From positions 2,480,001 to 2,544,000 of the forward strand of contig NZ_JAMQJY010000001.1 in assembly GCF_023703085.1 (NCBI RefSeq): 64,000 nt of DNA. The letters are read 5' to 3'. The DNA is from Alkalicoccobacillus plakortidis (GTDB lineage Bacteria; Bacillota; Bacilli; Bacillales; Bacillaceae_D). Below, piece by piece: positions 9,538-19,969 of the stretch (positions within the stretch are counted from its first letter, which is position 1; each line of letters starts with the position of its first letter). Made by a program: the position numbers and the translations under genes. Below the pieces are notes generated by a model. That model was given only the letters and a program-made list of their open reading frames with translations. It searched no databases and was not told the DNA's origin.

Positions 9538-11061
9538 TTACGCCTGCTTCAACAAATGTTTTCCACTTGTTTGATTCGGATCTTGTAACTCCAACACCTC
9601 TGCTGTTGTAGCATGAACGTGATCGAGCAGTTCTTGGTTATTCATTAGAAATTGTCCGTATGAAGGTACCATTTCTTTGATCTTTGCATCCCACTCCTGC
9701 ATGCGCTCTGGGAAACATCGATTTATGACATCAAGCATCACGTGAACAGCTGTTGAGGCACCAGGCGACGCACCGAGCAGTGCGGCGATGGAGCCATCCT
9801 CTGCACTAATAACCTCTGTACCAAACTGAAGTGTACCTTTGCCGCCAGCTTCCGTGTCCTTAATAACCTGCACACGTTGACCGGCAATGACTAAGTCCCA
9901 ATCCTCTGATTTGGCATTTGGAATAAAATCACGTAAATCATTCATGCGTTGTTCTTTAGATAACATCACTTGCTGAATTAAGTATTTTGTCAGTGACATA
10001 TTTTTTGCTCCCGCAGCAAGCATCGTCACAAGGTTATCCGCTTTTACCGAAGTAAATAGATCCATTACCGAGCCATGCTTCAAGAACTTTGGAGAAAAAC
10101 CGGCGAACGGCCCAAATAAAAGCATTTTTTGATTTTCAATAAATCGTGTATCCAGGTGAGGCACTGACATTGGTGGAGCACCATTCTTTGCCTTCCCGTA
10201 CACTTTTGCATGATGCTGCTCGACCACATCCGGATTATTACAGGCCATAAAGATGCCACTTACAGGGAATCCACCAATATGTTTGCCCTCAGGAATACCG
10301 GACTTCTGAAGTAGGTGCAAACTTCCTCCCCCGCCTCCAATAAAGACAAACTTAGCCGTATGCGTCTCGGTTGTACCGCTTTCAAGATTACGTACTTTTA
10401 CTTCCCATAAGCCTGCACTTGTGCGTTTTAAATCTGTCACACTGTGATTATAATGCATATCAACCCCAAGACCCTCTAAATGGTCGAACATCTTATGAGT
10501 TAATGCACCAAAATTCACATCTGTGCCAGTGTCGATTTTTGTAGCTGCAATCCGATCCTCTACTGGCCGATCCTTCATCATAAGTGGAATCCATTCCATC
10601 AATTTCTCTGGATCCTCAGAGAATTCCATGCCTTTAAACAGAGGGTTGTCTGAAAGCGCTTTAAAACGTTTTTTTAGAAAATCGACGTTTGCTTGCCCTT
10701 GTACCATGCTCATATGAGGAAGTGCTTTTATAAATTCCTGTGGCGACTCAATTAGCTTTTGGCTAACAAGATACGACCAAAACTGCATTGAAACTTGAAA
10801 CTGTTCGTTAATTTTTATTGCTTTACTAATATCCATTGAACCATCAGGCTTTTCGGATGTGTAATTCAGTTCACACAATGCCGCATGCCCTGTTCCCGCA
10901 TTATTCCATTCATTAGAGCTTTCTTCACCTGCATTTGATAACTTTTCAAAAACCGTCATGTTCCAGTCCGGTGCCAATTCTTTCAACAGTACGCCCAAGG
11001 TTGAGCTCATAACCCCAGCACCAATCAATATAACGTCCGTACTATGTTGTGAGTTCGTCAT
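9538..11061 (-). CDS. mqo: Malate:quinone oxidoreductase
   Basis: This 507-residue peripheral membrane flavoprotein oxidises L-malate to oxaloacetate and passes electrons to quinone. It has the N-terminal dinucleotide-binding motif [10 protein letters not shown] (about residues 11-20) and the strongly conserved [19 protein letters not shown]. Later conserved blocks are [20 protein letters not shown] and [17 protein letters not shown]. The length matches the family. It is monocistronic, with its own terminator. A cre-like sequence lies inside the coding region near 10650, probably by chance. The RBS is AAGGACTG. Confidence 0.95.
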   Translation of the reverse strand: MTNSQHSTDVILIGAGVMSSTLGVLLKELAPDWNMTVFEKLSNAGEESSNEWNNAGTGHAALCELNYTSEKPDGSMDISKAIKINEQFQVSMQFWSYLVSQKLIESPQEFIKALPHMSMVQGQANVDFLKKRFKALSDNPLFKGMEFSEDPEKLMEWIPLMMKDRPVEDRIAATKIDTGTDVNFGALTHKMFDHLEGLGVDMHYNHSVTDLKRTSAGLWEVKVRNLESGTTETHTAKFVFIGGGGGSLHLLQKSGIPEGKHIGGFPVSGIFMACNNPDVVEQHHAKVYGKAKNGAPPMSVPHLDTRFIENQKMLLFGPFAGFSPKFLKHGSVMDLFTSVKADNLVTMLAAGAKNMSLTKYLIQQVMLSKEQRMNDLRDFIPNAKSEDWDLVIAGQRVQVIKDTEAGGKGTLQFGTEVISAEDGSIAALLGASPGASTAVHVMLDVINRCFPERMQEWDAKIKEMVPSYGQFLMNNQELLDHVHATTAEVLELQDPNQTSGKHLLKQA

Positions 11062-11340
11062 ATATTTTCAGTCCTTATACGTTAAGATTCGAAGAAAAAT
11101 TTTGAATATGTTTCCTGTTCCTATTGTAGCACTAATAAAACAATTTTAAAATATCACCCGCTTTTTTACATAAGTAAAAGTTGGAAAATTAAATGTCTGT
11201 ATATAATAACAATTCAAATAATTAGGTCGGTTTTCTTACTATATGTAACTAAATTAGATATCGTCCATAGACTTGCTTGTATTTAGCTTGTTCAAAAACA
11301 TCGATGAGATGTTGATTAGCAAGGATTGAGTGAACGTTCA
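11062..11340. other. Intergenic region upstream of mqo
   Basis: This AT-rich spacer between divergent mqo and the SDR gene must hold the mqo promoter. I see no convincing boxes, operators or ORFs before the repeat array begins. Confidence 0.4.
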
Positions 11341-11735
11341 TGGTTGCATCGTTTTGATTTGGTGTTTTATCGTTTCAATTCGTGCTCCATCGCTCCAATT
11401 TGGCCTTCTATCGTTTCAATTCGTGCTCCATCGCTCCAATTTGGCCTTCTATCGTTTCAATTCGTGCTCCATCGCTCCAATCCGTCCTTCTATCGTTTCA
11501 GTTCATGCTCTATCGCTCCAATTTGGCCTTCTATCGTTTCAATTCGTGCTCCATCGTTTCAATTCGTGCTCCATCGTTTCAATTTGGCCTTCTATCGTTT
11601 CAATTCGTGCTCCATCGTTTCAATTTGGCCTTCTATCGTTTCAGTCAATGCTCCATCGTTTCAATTTGGCCTTCTATCGTTTCAATTCGTGCTCCATCGT
11701 TTCAATCCATCCTTCTATCGCTCCACTTTCCCCTC
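11340..11735. repeat. 41-bp tandem array 1 (20 + 21 bp half-units, TCGTTTCAAT core)
   Basis: The core CGTTTCAATTCG recurs at 11371, 11412, 11453, 11494 and 11535 (exactly 41 bp apart), then at 11555 and 11575 (20 bp apart). Each 41-bp unit is two half-units sharing TCG-TCCAAT or TCGTTTCAAT. One half continues TTGGCCTTCTA and the other TCGTGCTCCA. The unit has no stop codon and 41 is not a multiple of 3, so all three plus-strand frames stay open. This is a property of the repeat, not evidence of a protein. The plus strand is pyrimidine-rich. Confidence 0.9.
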
Positions 11736-11840
11736 CATCACCACAATCACATAACTCCTCCTCTCTCCTCAGGCACAATTTATAGCATCCCCCAATTAAA
11801 TCCGTTACACTAAAACAACCTAATCTAAAGGAGTGGAAGT

Positions 11841-12559
11841 ATGCAATCAATTACAGGAAAAGTGGCATTAATTACGGGAGCTTGGGCGTGGAATCGGCCG
11901 AGCTACTGCTGAGGAGTTTGCTAAAGAAGGCATTCACGTTGGTCTTGTTGGTCGCACGCTTGAGAACCTGCAAAAAGCAGCAGAAGAATTAAAACAGTAT
12001 GACGTAAAGGTAGCGATTGCTGCGGCAAACATAGAGGATTTAGATTCAATCACAGCGGCAGTCGAGAGCATCCGCGCAGAGCTTGGTCCAATTGATATTC
12101 TAGTTAACAATGCTTGGGATCTCGAAGTTCGGTGGTTTTATGGACTTAACGCCAGAAGAATGGACAAATATTATTGATGTGAATGTAAAAGGAGTGTACT
12201 ACACAACCCGTGCGGTATTACCGGAAATGATCGAGCGCAACACAGGAGATATCATTAATATCTCTTCAACAGCTGGTCAAAAAGGTGCGCCTATTACCAG
12301 TGCGTACACAGCATCAAAAGCAGCGGTTATTGGCCTAAGTGAGTCGTTAATGATGGAAGTGCGTAAGAAAAACATCCGAGTTACAACTCTTACACCAAGT
12401 ACTGTTGCAACAGATATGGCTGTTGAGTTAAATCTAACAGATGGTAACCCTGAAAAAGTGATGCAGGCAGAGGATTTGGCCGAGCTAATGGTTGCTCAGC
12501 TTAAACTTCACCCTCGTGTGGTGCTGAAGACTGCTGGCATTTGGTCAAATAATCCGTAA
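11841..12559 (+). CDS. Short-chain dehydrogenase/reductase, FabG-like (frameshifted twice)
   Basis: The start at 11841 follows AAAGGAGTGG. Removing one T from GCTTGG at 11880-11885 and at 12112-12117 gives a 238-residue SDR. It has the cofactor motif ITGAGRGIGRA, the NNAGISKFGG structural motif, catalytic Ser in INISSTAGQ, and the YTASK Tyr-Lys pair. These are NAD(P)-dependent oxidoreductases; the Rossmann motif and length fit 3-oxoacyl-ACP reductase relatives. The specific substrate is unknown. A strong terminator follows at 12558-12605. Confidence 0.87.
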
Positions 12560-12605
12560 AAAAAAGGAAGTGAACACGTTTCTCCGTGCTCACTTCCTCT
12601 TTTTT
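12558..12605. terminator. Bidirectional terminator between the SDR and HAD genes
   Basis: An AGGAAGTGA-CACG/CGTG-TCACTTCCT stem has A8 on one side and T7 on the other, between convergent genes. Confidence 0.9.
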
Positions 12606-12609
12606 TAGA

Positions 12610-13332
12610 CTAATTTTCACAGATCAAGGTGTTTGTTTCTGTCCATAATTCGTGGACATCTTTTATTATATAATCCGTATAGGTTGAGAGTGTTGGGAAT
12701 GTGCCGACACCTGAGAGTACGCCGATTCCATGTAAACAGTGCTTGGAGAAGGCTAGGTCAACATCTGTATCTCCAACGTGAATCACTTCGTTTGGGGATA
12801 GATTCATCTTTTGGCAAAATGCGTCCATTGCCTGTCTCTCTGGTTTTTTGTTATATAGATCGGCCGTTCCAATGAAGTCAATATATTCATAGATCCCTAG
12901 CTTCTTAAGGGTAGCATTTGTGCTGTAATAATTGTCTGCCGTAATCACACCAAGTCGATATCCTGCTTGTTTTAGTGACTCAAATAGTTTAGGCAAATCG
13001 CCAATTGCTTCAATGCGCTCCAATTTGTGTTCGATCTCTTCATCATAAGCTTGGTTCACTTCTTTAAGTACAGATGATTCTGGAACATGAAGAATATCGG
13101 CAAAGGCTGCGGCGAAGTCCTTTGTTGTTCCACTTGCTAAAAAGCCATGCTCGCTTACATCGTTTCCATTTAAACCAATGCTTTTAGCCAGTTTTTCCTT
13201 CAAATGATCATCATCAGCATGACCAAACGTATCAGCGAGTGAGTCTATGACCTGATACGTGGCATCAATCCACACCGATTCAAATCGAATTAAGGTTCCA
13301 TCCTTGTCAAATATAATTCCTTTAACAGTCAT
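12610..13332 (-). CDS. HAD-family hydrolase, phosphoglycolate-phosphatase-like
   Basis: This 240-residue cytoplasmic phosphatase has the HAD nucleophile motif IIFDKDGTL (Asp9, Asp11), motif II ITADN, the conserved Lys region NKKPERQAMDAF, and motif IV VIHVGDTDVDLAF. A helical cap lies between residues 20 and 90. It is the last gene of the importer/PHP operon, starting 2 bp behind the PHP stop, so it is translationally coupled. It likely dephosphorylates a product made by the PHP enzyme or imported by the transporter. The substrate is inferred only. Confidence 0.85.
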   Translation of the reverse strand: MTVKGIIFDKDGTLIRFESVWIDATYQVIDSLADTFGHADDDHLKEKLAKSIGLNGNDVSEHGFLASGTTKDFAAAFADILHVPESSVLKEVNQAYDEEIEHKLERIEAIGDLPKLFESLKQAGYRLGVITADNYYSTNATLKKLGIYEYIDFIGTADLYNKKPERQAMDAFCQKMNLSPNEVIHVGDTDVDLAFSKHCLHGIGVLSGVGTFPTLSTYTDYIIKDVHELWTETNTLICEN

Positions 13333-13334
13333 TT

Positions 13335-14756
13335 CTAATCAAGCCTCTCTAATACATCGCCCCATGTGTGCAGCGAAGGATTGCGTCTCCCATAATAAAC
13401 TGGGTTCGTAAACCCAATTAATGTTCCGTCCTGTTTACGAACGGTCACCCGTAACCATGAATATGAATTTGTCTTCCACTGAAATGAGTAAGAATCATTT
13501 TTGCCAATTGTTTCATGGACCACTTCCCCATTTTCTACCCATTGAATGATAAGTGGTTCGTTAGTTTGCAAAGTAACCTGCGCATCTCCAGACGGATCTG
13601 AGAGGGAGCTTCCCGGAAGATGACCATCTACCTGAAAATCTATTCGTACATTTTCTCGTGCCACAAACACATGTCCCTGTTTTACATTTCTAAGCAATGC
13701 GTTTGCGCTATTTTCGTCACTCCAGACATAGGTTCCTGGATCTCCGATAAGTGATGGCAATGTGCTACCTGGATAGGTCTCGTCAGGACGAAGGTGAGAG
13801 TCCGAACCCCCAATGCCTGTTATAGTCCAACCATCATTCGTTAATAGATCCCACGTTCGAAGCGCTTCTTCAGTCGCCTGCACGTTATCAGAATAGGTTG
13901 GATCATTCCAAACTTCGAAAGTATCTATTAGTGCTAAAGGCGTTTTCGTAAATAACCATTTCCATTCCGTCAGAAACGGATGATTCATGGAGTTGAGTCC
14001 ACCGGTTTCCTTTGTTTTCTTTAAAATGTCGACTATACCCTCTTCCGTTTCCATAGAAGCCACATCCTGGTCAACATATGGGTATTGCTGAACGCCAAGA
14101 ATGTTAAAGTGACCTTTTTTGGCTGTTATTTCGATCCCAGGAATCACTAGCAGATCAGGTGAAGGTGTCCATGAAGTAGGAACTAGGTTATGATCTGTAG
14201 CTACGAAAAAGTCGAGCCCTTGTTTTTCTGCTTGGTTTACATTGTCTTCACGAGTCATCTGACCGTCGGACGCAATCGTATGCGTATGAAAATCACCTTT
14301 ATACCATCTTGCGGTTTCTTCTTTTACTTGTTCCCACTGATATTGATTTAATACAAACTCTCCGGTTTCATCGATCCATGTTTCCCCAAAGTCAGCTTTG
14401 GCATTCTCATCTGTATTCCGCAGAAGGATAGTAGCTACCTGTTTCTGCGTAACCTCTCGTCCCATTACTTGTACATGTAAGGTCCATTCTCCAGATGGCA
14501 TAGGTCCTGGCACCGTATTGGGACTTGTTGATTTAGTTGTTTCTCCAACCACAACAGGCTGGATAGTCTTGCCTCCAACATATTGCGCACGAACCTCTTG
14601 ATTAGCATCCACAAGCTGATATTGCAGCCAGACCTTTTCTTCTAATTCCACTTGAATCATTAATTTTTTATGGTTTCCTTCCTTCCATTCAAAAGGAAAG
14701 GCGATGGAGGCTTGATTCTCTTCCTCCATCACAACCGAGCATGTAAAATCAATCAT
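13335..14756 (-). CDS. PHP-domain metallophosphoesterase, CehA/McbA-like
   Basis: This 473-residue protein has an N-terminal beta-rich domain (about 1-150) and a PHP metal-binding domain. Metal ligands are visible in GDFHTHTIASDG (His157, His159), ATDHN (Asp188, His189), IPGIEI (Glu209), KGHFNILG (His216), MNHPF and GGSDSH. CehA-like PHP proteins hydrolyse phospho- or carboxyl-esters. No signal peptide is seen, so it should act in the cytoplasm. Its place between the UgpB-like binding protein and a HAD phosphatase suggests hydrolysis of an imported phosphodiester, such as a glycerophosphodiester. That is inference from context. Confidence 0.82.
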   Translation of the reverse strand: MIDFTCSVVMEEENQASIAFPFEWKEGNHKKLMIQVELEEKVWLQYQLVDANQEVRAQYVGGKTIQPVVVGETTKSTSPNTVPGPMPSGEWTLHVQVMGREVTQKQVATILLRNTDENAKADFGETWIDETGEFVLNQYQWEQVKEETARWYKGDFHTHTIASDGQMTREDNVNQAEKQGLDFFVATDHNLVPTSWTPSPDLLVIPGIEITAKKGHFNILGVQQYPYVDQDVASMETEEGIVDILKKTKETGGLNSMNHPFLTEWKWLFTKTPLALIDTFEVWNDPTYSDNVQATEEALRTWDLLTNDGWTITGIGGSDSHLRPDETYPGSTLPSLIGDPGTYVWSDENSANALLRNVKQGHVFVARENVRIDFQVDGHLPGSSLSDPSGDAQVTLQTNEPLIIQWVENGEVVHETIGKNDSYSFQWKTNSYSWLRVTVRKQDGTLIGFTNPVYYGRRNPSLHTWGDVLERLD

Positions 14757-14768
14757 CTTTTTCCCTCC

Positions 14769-16057
14769 TTACTCGTTCACATCATCCAATGCAGCTTGAG
14801 CTTGGTTCTTTGCTTCTGTTAAGGCTTCTTCTGTTGAAATATTCTCTAACTCTACCTTATCAGCTGCAATTTCTAACGCATCAATAATTTTATTTCCAGT
14901 TGGATCTATGAATGCAGCTGCCCCAATTTGAGCCTGCTCAAAAGGAATGGTTAAGTATGGATTTGCATCTGCAAACTCCGCGTATTCAGGAACTTCCATT
15001 GCTGATTCGCGGACAGGAATATACCCGATTGTCTGAGCCCAGTCTGCCGTTACCTCAGGTGAAGTAAAGTACGACATCCACTGCCAGCCTGCTTCTTTCT
15101 CTTCATCAGACAAGGCATCCGGAATCGCCATAACCAATCCATCAATTGTTGGTTGTGCTGGATTTCCGTTCATACCTGGTTGGATTGCCGAATCAATGAT
15201 CTCAAAATCCAAGTTTCCTTTATCACCCGAAGATCCTGTGTACCCTACAACTGTGCCATTCATTACGTCATCAATTGTGCGATACCAATATTCCCATCCT
15301 TGGCCACCAGAATTAATTTTCATTGACCTTTCTTCATGAATGGCTGTACGAATAAACTCCCAAGCTTCAATCCACTCTGGACTATCAATCAACACCTCTG
15401 TTCCTTCGTCATTAAGTATCTGACCACCATTACTTTGAGCGATATCAATAAGATTCGGCTCTCCCCACATTGGCGCCCAACCAAAGGAAGCATCTGTTTG
15501 TTCAACAATTTTTTTGCCTGCTTCATCTAAGCTTTCCCAAGATGAAAATGCCTCTTCTGCATCGACACAGCTTCCTCAAACAAATCTTGACGATAATACA
15601 TCACCTGTGTAGTACCATAACCGGGCAAGCCATAATACGTATCATCAAGTCTGACATTTTCCATAAATACAGATAGGAAATCACCCTCGTCATAGATTTC
15701 ATCAGCAGCCATATATTCATCTAGTGGCGCCAATACTTCTCGTCCTGCTAGATCCATCATTGTTGAATTTTCTAATAGGACAACGGCAGGAGCGGTACTC
15801 GCAGCAAGACCTGCTTGTAAATTTTGGTAAGTCTCTGAATAATTTGCTTGAGCCACACCTTTTAGAACAACCTCATCCTGCGACTCATTAAAAGAAGTAA
15901 TTAGCTCCTCCATTTTGTTACCTGCTTCACTACCTAAGCCATACCAAAATTCAATTTCGATTGTTCCATCTGTTGATCCGCTTCCTTCCGTCGAACACGC
16001 TGCAAGTCCTGTACAAAGTGCTATTCCACCTAATAACATACCCATTTGTTTTTTCAT
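14769..16057 (-). CDS. Carbohydrate/glycerophosphate-type ABC binding lipoprotein, UgpB-like (frameshifted)
   Basis: The lipoprotein signal ends in LAACS (Cys21). The mature part is of binding-protein family 1: EIEFWYGLGSEAGNKMEELI, GLPGYGTTQVMYYRQDLFEEA, and in the C-terminal half GWQWMSYFTSPEVTADWA with TIGYIPVRESA. The frame breaks near 15566-15572. Restoring one lost base (CACAGC to CACCAGC) gives EEAGVDAEEAFSSWESLDEA and a 429-residue protein. The FWYGLG and GYIPVR blocks resemble UgpB, which binds glycerol-3-phosphate and glycerophosphocholine. It is followed closely by the PHP gene. Confidence 0.84.
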
Positions 16058-16084
16058 TTCACATTACCTCCTACATCTATTTTT

Positions 16085-16930
16085 TTATCCTTTAACCCCG
16101 TTATCACTAATACCTTTCACAAACCATTTTTGTAAAACGATAAATAAGATAATGAGTGGCGCCACAGCAAACACATTTGCTGCCATAATAAGTGGCCACT
16201 GACTCGCAAAGGTTCCTTGTGCCGTAAAGAATTGTCTCAGTCCAACTGTAATTAAATACTTTTCCTGACTTGAAACAATTAATGATGGCCATAGATAATT
16301 GTTATACATCTGAACGAAGCTAATTAGCGCAACAGTAAAAATCGAGGATTTGGCCATCGGGAACATGATTTTCCACAGAATTTGCCAATCTCCAGCACCA
16401 TCTGCTCGCGCCGCTTCAATCATCTCCCTTGGCACCTGTAAAAAGGCCTGACGAATCATAAAAATACAGAATACACTGGCAATATTAGAAACGATGATGC
16501 CTGACAATGTATCCAATAGACCTAATCGAGCTAAGATCACATAACTAGGTACATATGTAGCTGCTGCCGGGAGCATATAAGAGGCCAGAATTGCCATAAA
16601 CAATAAATGCTGACCCCAGAATTTCAGCTGTGTAAGTGCATAAGCCAACATGCATGATAAAACTACTTGAAACAACACGATTACAACCGCAGTAAAAATA
16701 CTGTTCCAGATATATAGGCCAAATGGCGCCATCTCTAAGGCTTCAACAAAATTCTGCCATTGTGGACTTTCCGGAAACCACGTAAGAGGTACAGCAAAGA
16801 TTTCATCACCGGTTTTTAATGCGCTTAATATCATCCAAATAAATGGAAAAATCATAATTAAACTAATAATGCTAAGCGTCCCGTACAATAAGGCCCGCTT
16901 TGGCAGACGCGACCAAGTTGTTCCCTCCAT
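16085..16930 (-). CDS. ABC sugar/glycerophosphate transporter permease, UgpE/MalG-like
   Basis: This 281-residue inner-membrane permease has six predicted helices and the EAA loop EAARADGAGDWQILWKIMFP near residue 190, which contacts the ATPase. The N-terminal LISLIMIFPFIWMILSALK is typical of the MalG/UgpE subfamily. It pairs with the preceding UgpA-like subunit (13 bp gap) and precedes the binding protein. It is intact. Confidence 0.9.
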   Translation of the reverse strand: MEGTTWSRLPKRALLYGTLSIISLIMIFPFIWMILSALKTGDEIFAVPLTWFPESPQWQNFVEALEMAPFGLYIWNSIFTAVVIVLFQVVLSCMLAYALTQLKFWGQHLLFMAILASYMLPAAATYVPSYVILARLGLLDTLSGIIVSNIASVFCIFMIRQAFLQVPREMIEAARADGAGDWQILWKIMFPMAKSSIFTVALISFVQMYNNYLWPSLIVSSQEKYLITVGLRQFFTAQGTFASQWPLIMAANVFAVAPLIILFIVLQKWFVKGISDNGVKG

Positions 16931-16943
16931 TTTCGGGACCTCC

Positions 16944-17817
16944 TTAATAGTGAACGTACTTTTTTGTTAATCTAAATTGTAAAGCTGATATGATACCTGT
17001 AATTGCAACAAGTAATGTGGCGACCGCTGTTGCTTGTCCCATATTAAATTGTTCAAAAGCAAGCTGATAATAGTAATACAATAATGTACGAGTACTACCT
17101 GATGGTCCCCCCTGCGTCATAACTTGGATCTGGTCATAGGCCTGGAGTGCATCAACCGTTGTAATGATGCTAAGAAACAAGGTTGTTGGCGAAACCATTG
17201 GCAGGGTGATCGTAACGAATCGTTGCCATGCTGATGTATCTTCTAATTGACTTACTTCATATAGATCTCTTGGAATACGTTGAAGTGCTTCACTATAAAA
17301 AATCATCGCCCAAGCCCGCATTTTTCCAAACCGTAACAATAATAATTGCCCAGATCGCAAAAGTTGAGCTTTGCAGCCATGCTGGTTGCGGCAGATTTAA
17401 CAAGCCAAGTATTTCATTTAATAAGCCTAAATCAGGTTCAAAAATCCACGTCCATACAATAGACATCGCGACCATCGGTGTAATCCAAGGCGAAAACAAA
17501 AATGCGCGAAATAACGTGCTTCCTTTCAGCTTACGATGAAGCAAAAGTGCCATTAACAGACCCAAAATTAACGTTGGAATGATCGTCATCACCGTGAAAA
17601 GAAAGGTATTATTAAGAGCCTGATAAAAATCGGAACTAGTTAATAGAGACGTATAATTATCCAAGCCTACTACACTGTAACTTGGACTGATATAATCCCA
17701 ATCTGTAAAACTCAGCCATAGTGACACAGCCATGGGCACAAACCAAAACACAACCAAGGGCAGCATCGGGATTCCAACAAATATTAATAATTTTGTAAAA
17801 TTAATAGATTGTTTCAA
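16944..17817 (-). CDS. ABC sugar/glycerophosphate transporter permease, UgpA/MalF-like (frameshifted)
   Basis: Six membrane helices begin with FVGIPMLPLVVFWFVPMAVSLW. The EAA loop region is YEVSQLEDTSAWQRFVTITLP. The frame breaks at 17310-17315. Reading CCAAGC as CCAGC joins VTVWKNAGWAMIFYSEAL and gives 290 residues. The start overlaps the ATPase stop by 4 bp (ATGA), so translation is coupled. It forms a heterodimer with the UgpE-like subunit. Confidence 0.87.
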
Positions 17818-18871
17818 TTCAGAATCGCCTCCTCTGTAACAGGATCAAAATAGTGACACTGCTCCTGCTGAAAGGAAATGCGTATCTGGTCCCCGACCTT
17901 CAAATGCGCATCACCTGAAACTCTAACGATGATTTTGTCTTCGCCTATACTCACAGTGGCAAACAAATGGATACCGGTTTGCTCCGTGTGTTCTACTGCG
18001 GTCTCTATTCCTCCCGTTTTTACAATCTTTATATGCTCCGCCCGTATTCCAATAATGATGTCTTTGTGCTTCTTTTCAGGCATACTCACTTCTAACAAAT
18101 GTGAGTCATTCACTAACACTCCATTTTCTACAACCTTCCCATACATCACATTCATAGATGGAGCCCCAAGAAAACGAGCCACAAATAAATTAGCTGGCTG
18201 ATTGTACACATCCATTGGCTTCCCAATTTGTTGAATCAGTCCATCCTTCAACACAACAATTCGATTTGCCATAGTCATGGCTTCTGTCTGATCATGAGTA
18301 ACATAAATGGTTGTTGTTTTAAGTTGCTTATGTAATCTAATAATCTCAGCCCTCATTTGCACTCGAAGTTTTGCATCTAAGTTTGATAAGGGTTCATCCA
18401 TTAATAAAATATCCGACTTTCTCAAAACAGCTCGACCAAGTGCTACTCGTTGTCGCTGCCCGCCTGATAGCGCTTTAGGTTTACGCTCCAGCAAATCGGA
18501 TAAACCAAGCAGGTCCGCAACTGTTTCGACATCTTCTGTTCTTTTTTCTTAGGAACCTTACGCATCTTTAACCCATACGCCAAATTATCAAAAACCGTCA
18601 TATAAGGAAACAGCGCATAATTCTGAAAAACCATTGCTACCCCACGATCACTTGGTTTAGATTGATTCATGTTGGTACCATTGATTTCAAGGACTCCATC
18701 TGTTATGTCCTCAAGCCCTGCAATCATGCGTAATGTAGTTGATTTCCCGCAGCCTGAAGGACCAACAAACACAACAAATTCATGCTCATGAATATCCATT
18801 GAAAATTGTTGAACCACGACTTTTTTGTCGTCATATGATTTCTTTAGATTTCTAATCGCAATTTTCCCCAC
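17814..18871 (-). CDS. ABC transporter ATPase, UgpC/MsmX-like (frameshifted)
   Basis: Walker A GPSGCGKSTT (about residues 36-45), Q-loop MVFQNYALFP, signature LSGGQRQR, Walker B ILLMDEPLSNLD, the switch His in VTHDQTEAMT, and a C-terminal TOBE/OB domain are all present. One base is missing in an A run at about 18542-18547. Restoring it gives KKKRTEDVETVADLLGLSDL and a 352-residue protein. This is a homopolymer error, unlike most others in the window. It is the first gene of the operon, with a clear AGGAGG RBS, divergent from the DeoR regulator. Confidence 0.87.
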
Positions 18872-18885
18872 ATAATACCTCCTGT

Positions 18886-18966
18886 TTCATGTGTTTTTAT
18901 TTGTTTTGTTGTGTGAATATAATTTACCTTAACATATATTTGTGTATTTTTGTTGTATATTGTGTT
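18886..18966. promoter_or_regulatory. TTTGTTGTG-type direct repeats, putative DeoR/GlpR operator region
   Basis: The region between the divergent operon and the DeoR gene holds repeated TTTTGTTGTG, TTTGTGTATT and TTTTGTTGTAT elements in the same orientation. DeoR/GlpR repressors often bind such direct repeats. The promoters of both transcripts must lie here. Confidence 0.5.
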
Positions 18967-19107
18967 TAATTTGAGTAAATAACGTAAATACCTGTCCAAT
19001 AATTTGGATTTTTGTGGACATATGTAACTTTTCCGTTATAAACTAAACAAGAGCCGATTACCCTTGTGGCTTCCGAGGATACTTTTAAGGAATATGGTGA
19101 TACATAC

Positions 19108-19887
19108 ATGCTTGCCCATGAAAGATACCAATTAATATTGGATGAACTAGAACAGCATGACATTGTAAAGGTTGCGGGTTTAACTAAGACGTTTAACGTC
19201 TCCACAGAAACCATCAGAAGAGATTTAGAGCATCTAGAAAAAGAAGGAACACTAAAAAGAGTACGCGGGGGTGCAATTCCACTCCCTACAAATATTAAAC
19301 AAACAAACTTTGTTCTAAGAGAAGAACAATATCAAGAAGAAAAACAATCTATTGCGCAACACGTTTTACAATTTGTTACAGAGGGTCAATGTATTGCACT
19401 TGATGTCAGTACCACCAACACCGAAATCGCTCGTATGCTCGCTACACAATTTAAACACCTGACGATTATTACAAATTCCCTGACAATCGCTGAGGAATTA
19501 AAAAGCACAAATTTCACCGTCATCCTTCCAGGGGGTGTGCTTCGCAACTCTGAATTGTGTATCGTTGGCGATTCAGCCATTCAATTTATTAACGGATTCC
19601 ATATCGATTTGTTCTTCATGAGCATCAGTGGCATCTCCCTCACCGAAGGATTAATGGATTATGGCGTAGGAGAATGTGAAATCAAACGAGCAATGTACAA
19701 AAACGCAAGACAAGTCTACGCCGTGGCCGATCATAGTAAATTTAACGTCACCGCCATGCTGCGCATCTGTCCTGTTGACGCCATTAATGGCATCATAACG
19801 GATGCCCACGTTCAAGCCGAAACACTAAAAGAATTTGAAGAAGCAGGGGTCTTGGTATTTTCAGCTGAAAAGCAATCGGAGAAATAA
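19108..19887 (+). CDS. DeoR/GlpR-family transcriptional regulator
   Basis: The start at 19108 (MLAHERYQLILDEL) is preferred over upstream GTG 19066. It has GGTGA at a good distance, and DeoR proteins begin at this point. The 259-residue product has an N-terminal HTH (KTFNVSTETIRRDLEHLEKEG, about residues 25-55, then the family motif RVRGGAI). The C-terminal sugar-phosphate-sensing domain has the blocks IALDVSTTNTEIAR, LPGGVLR and YAVADHSKF. It probably represses the divergent UgpC-AEB/PHP/HAD operon and responds to a phosphorylated intermediate. Confidence 0.87.
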   Translation: MLAHERYQLILDELEQHDIVKVAGLTKTFNVSTETIRRDLEHLEKEGTLKRVRGGAIPLPTNIKQTNFVLREEQYQEEKQSIAQHVLQFVTEGQCIALDVSTTNTEIARMLATQFKHLTIITNSLTIAEELKSTNFTVILPGGVLRNSELCIVGDSAIQFINGFHIDLFFMSISGISLTEGLMDYGVGECEIKRAMYKNARQVYAVADHSKFNVTAMLRICPVDAINGIITDAHVQAETLKEFEEAGVLVFSAEKQSEK

Positions 19888-19943
19888 CCATACGAAATCA
19901 TGCGTCTACGCTATTTTTATAGAAATCTCGACTTTCTGAAGTG

Positions 19944-19969
19944 AACCGCCTTGCTAAATAAGGCGGGTT
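19944..19969 (+). terminator. Hairpin behind the DeoR gene
   Basis: AACCGCCTT/AAGGCGGGTT forms a strong stem 57 bp downstream of the DeoR stop. No long T run follows, so it is a weak candidate. Confidence 0.4.

Noticed and set aside
10648..10664. cre-like TGAAAGCGCTTTAA inside mqo
   Set aside because: It lies within the coding region, about 400 bp from the start, and encodes ordinary conserved residues. Chance is likelier.
11326..11813. Three overlapping plus-strand ORFs of about 145 residues rich in FNS, HRF and FYR
   Set aside because: They are all produced by the stop-free 41-bp array, have no RBS, and every frame is equally open.
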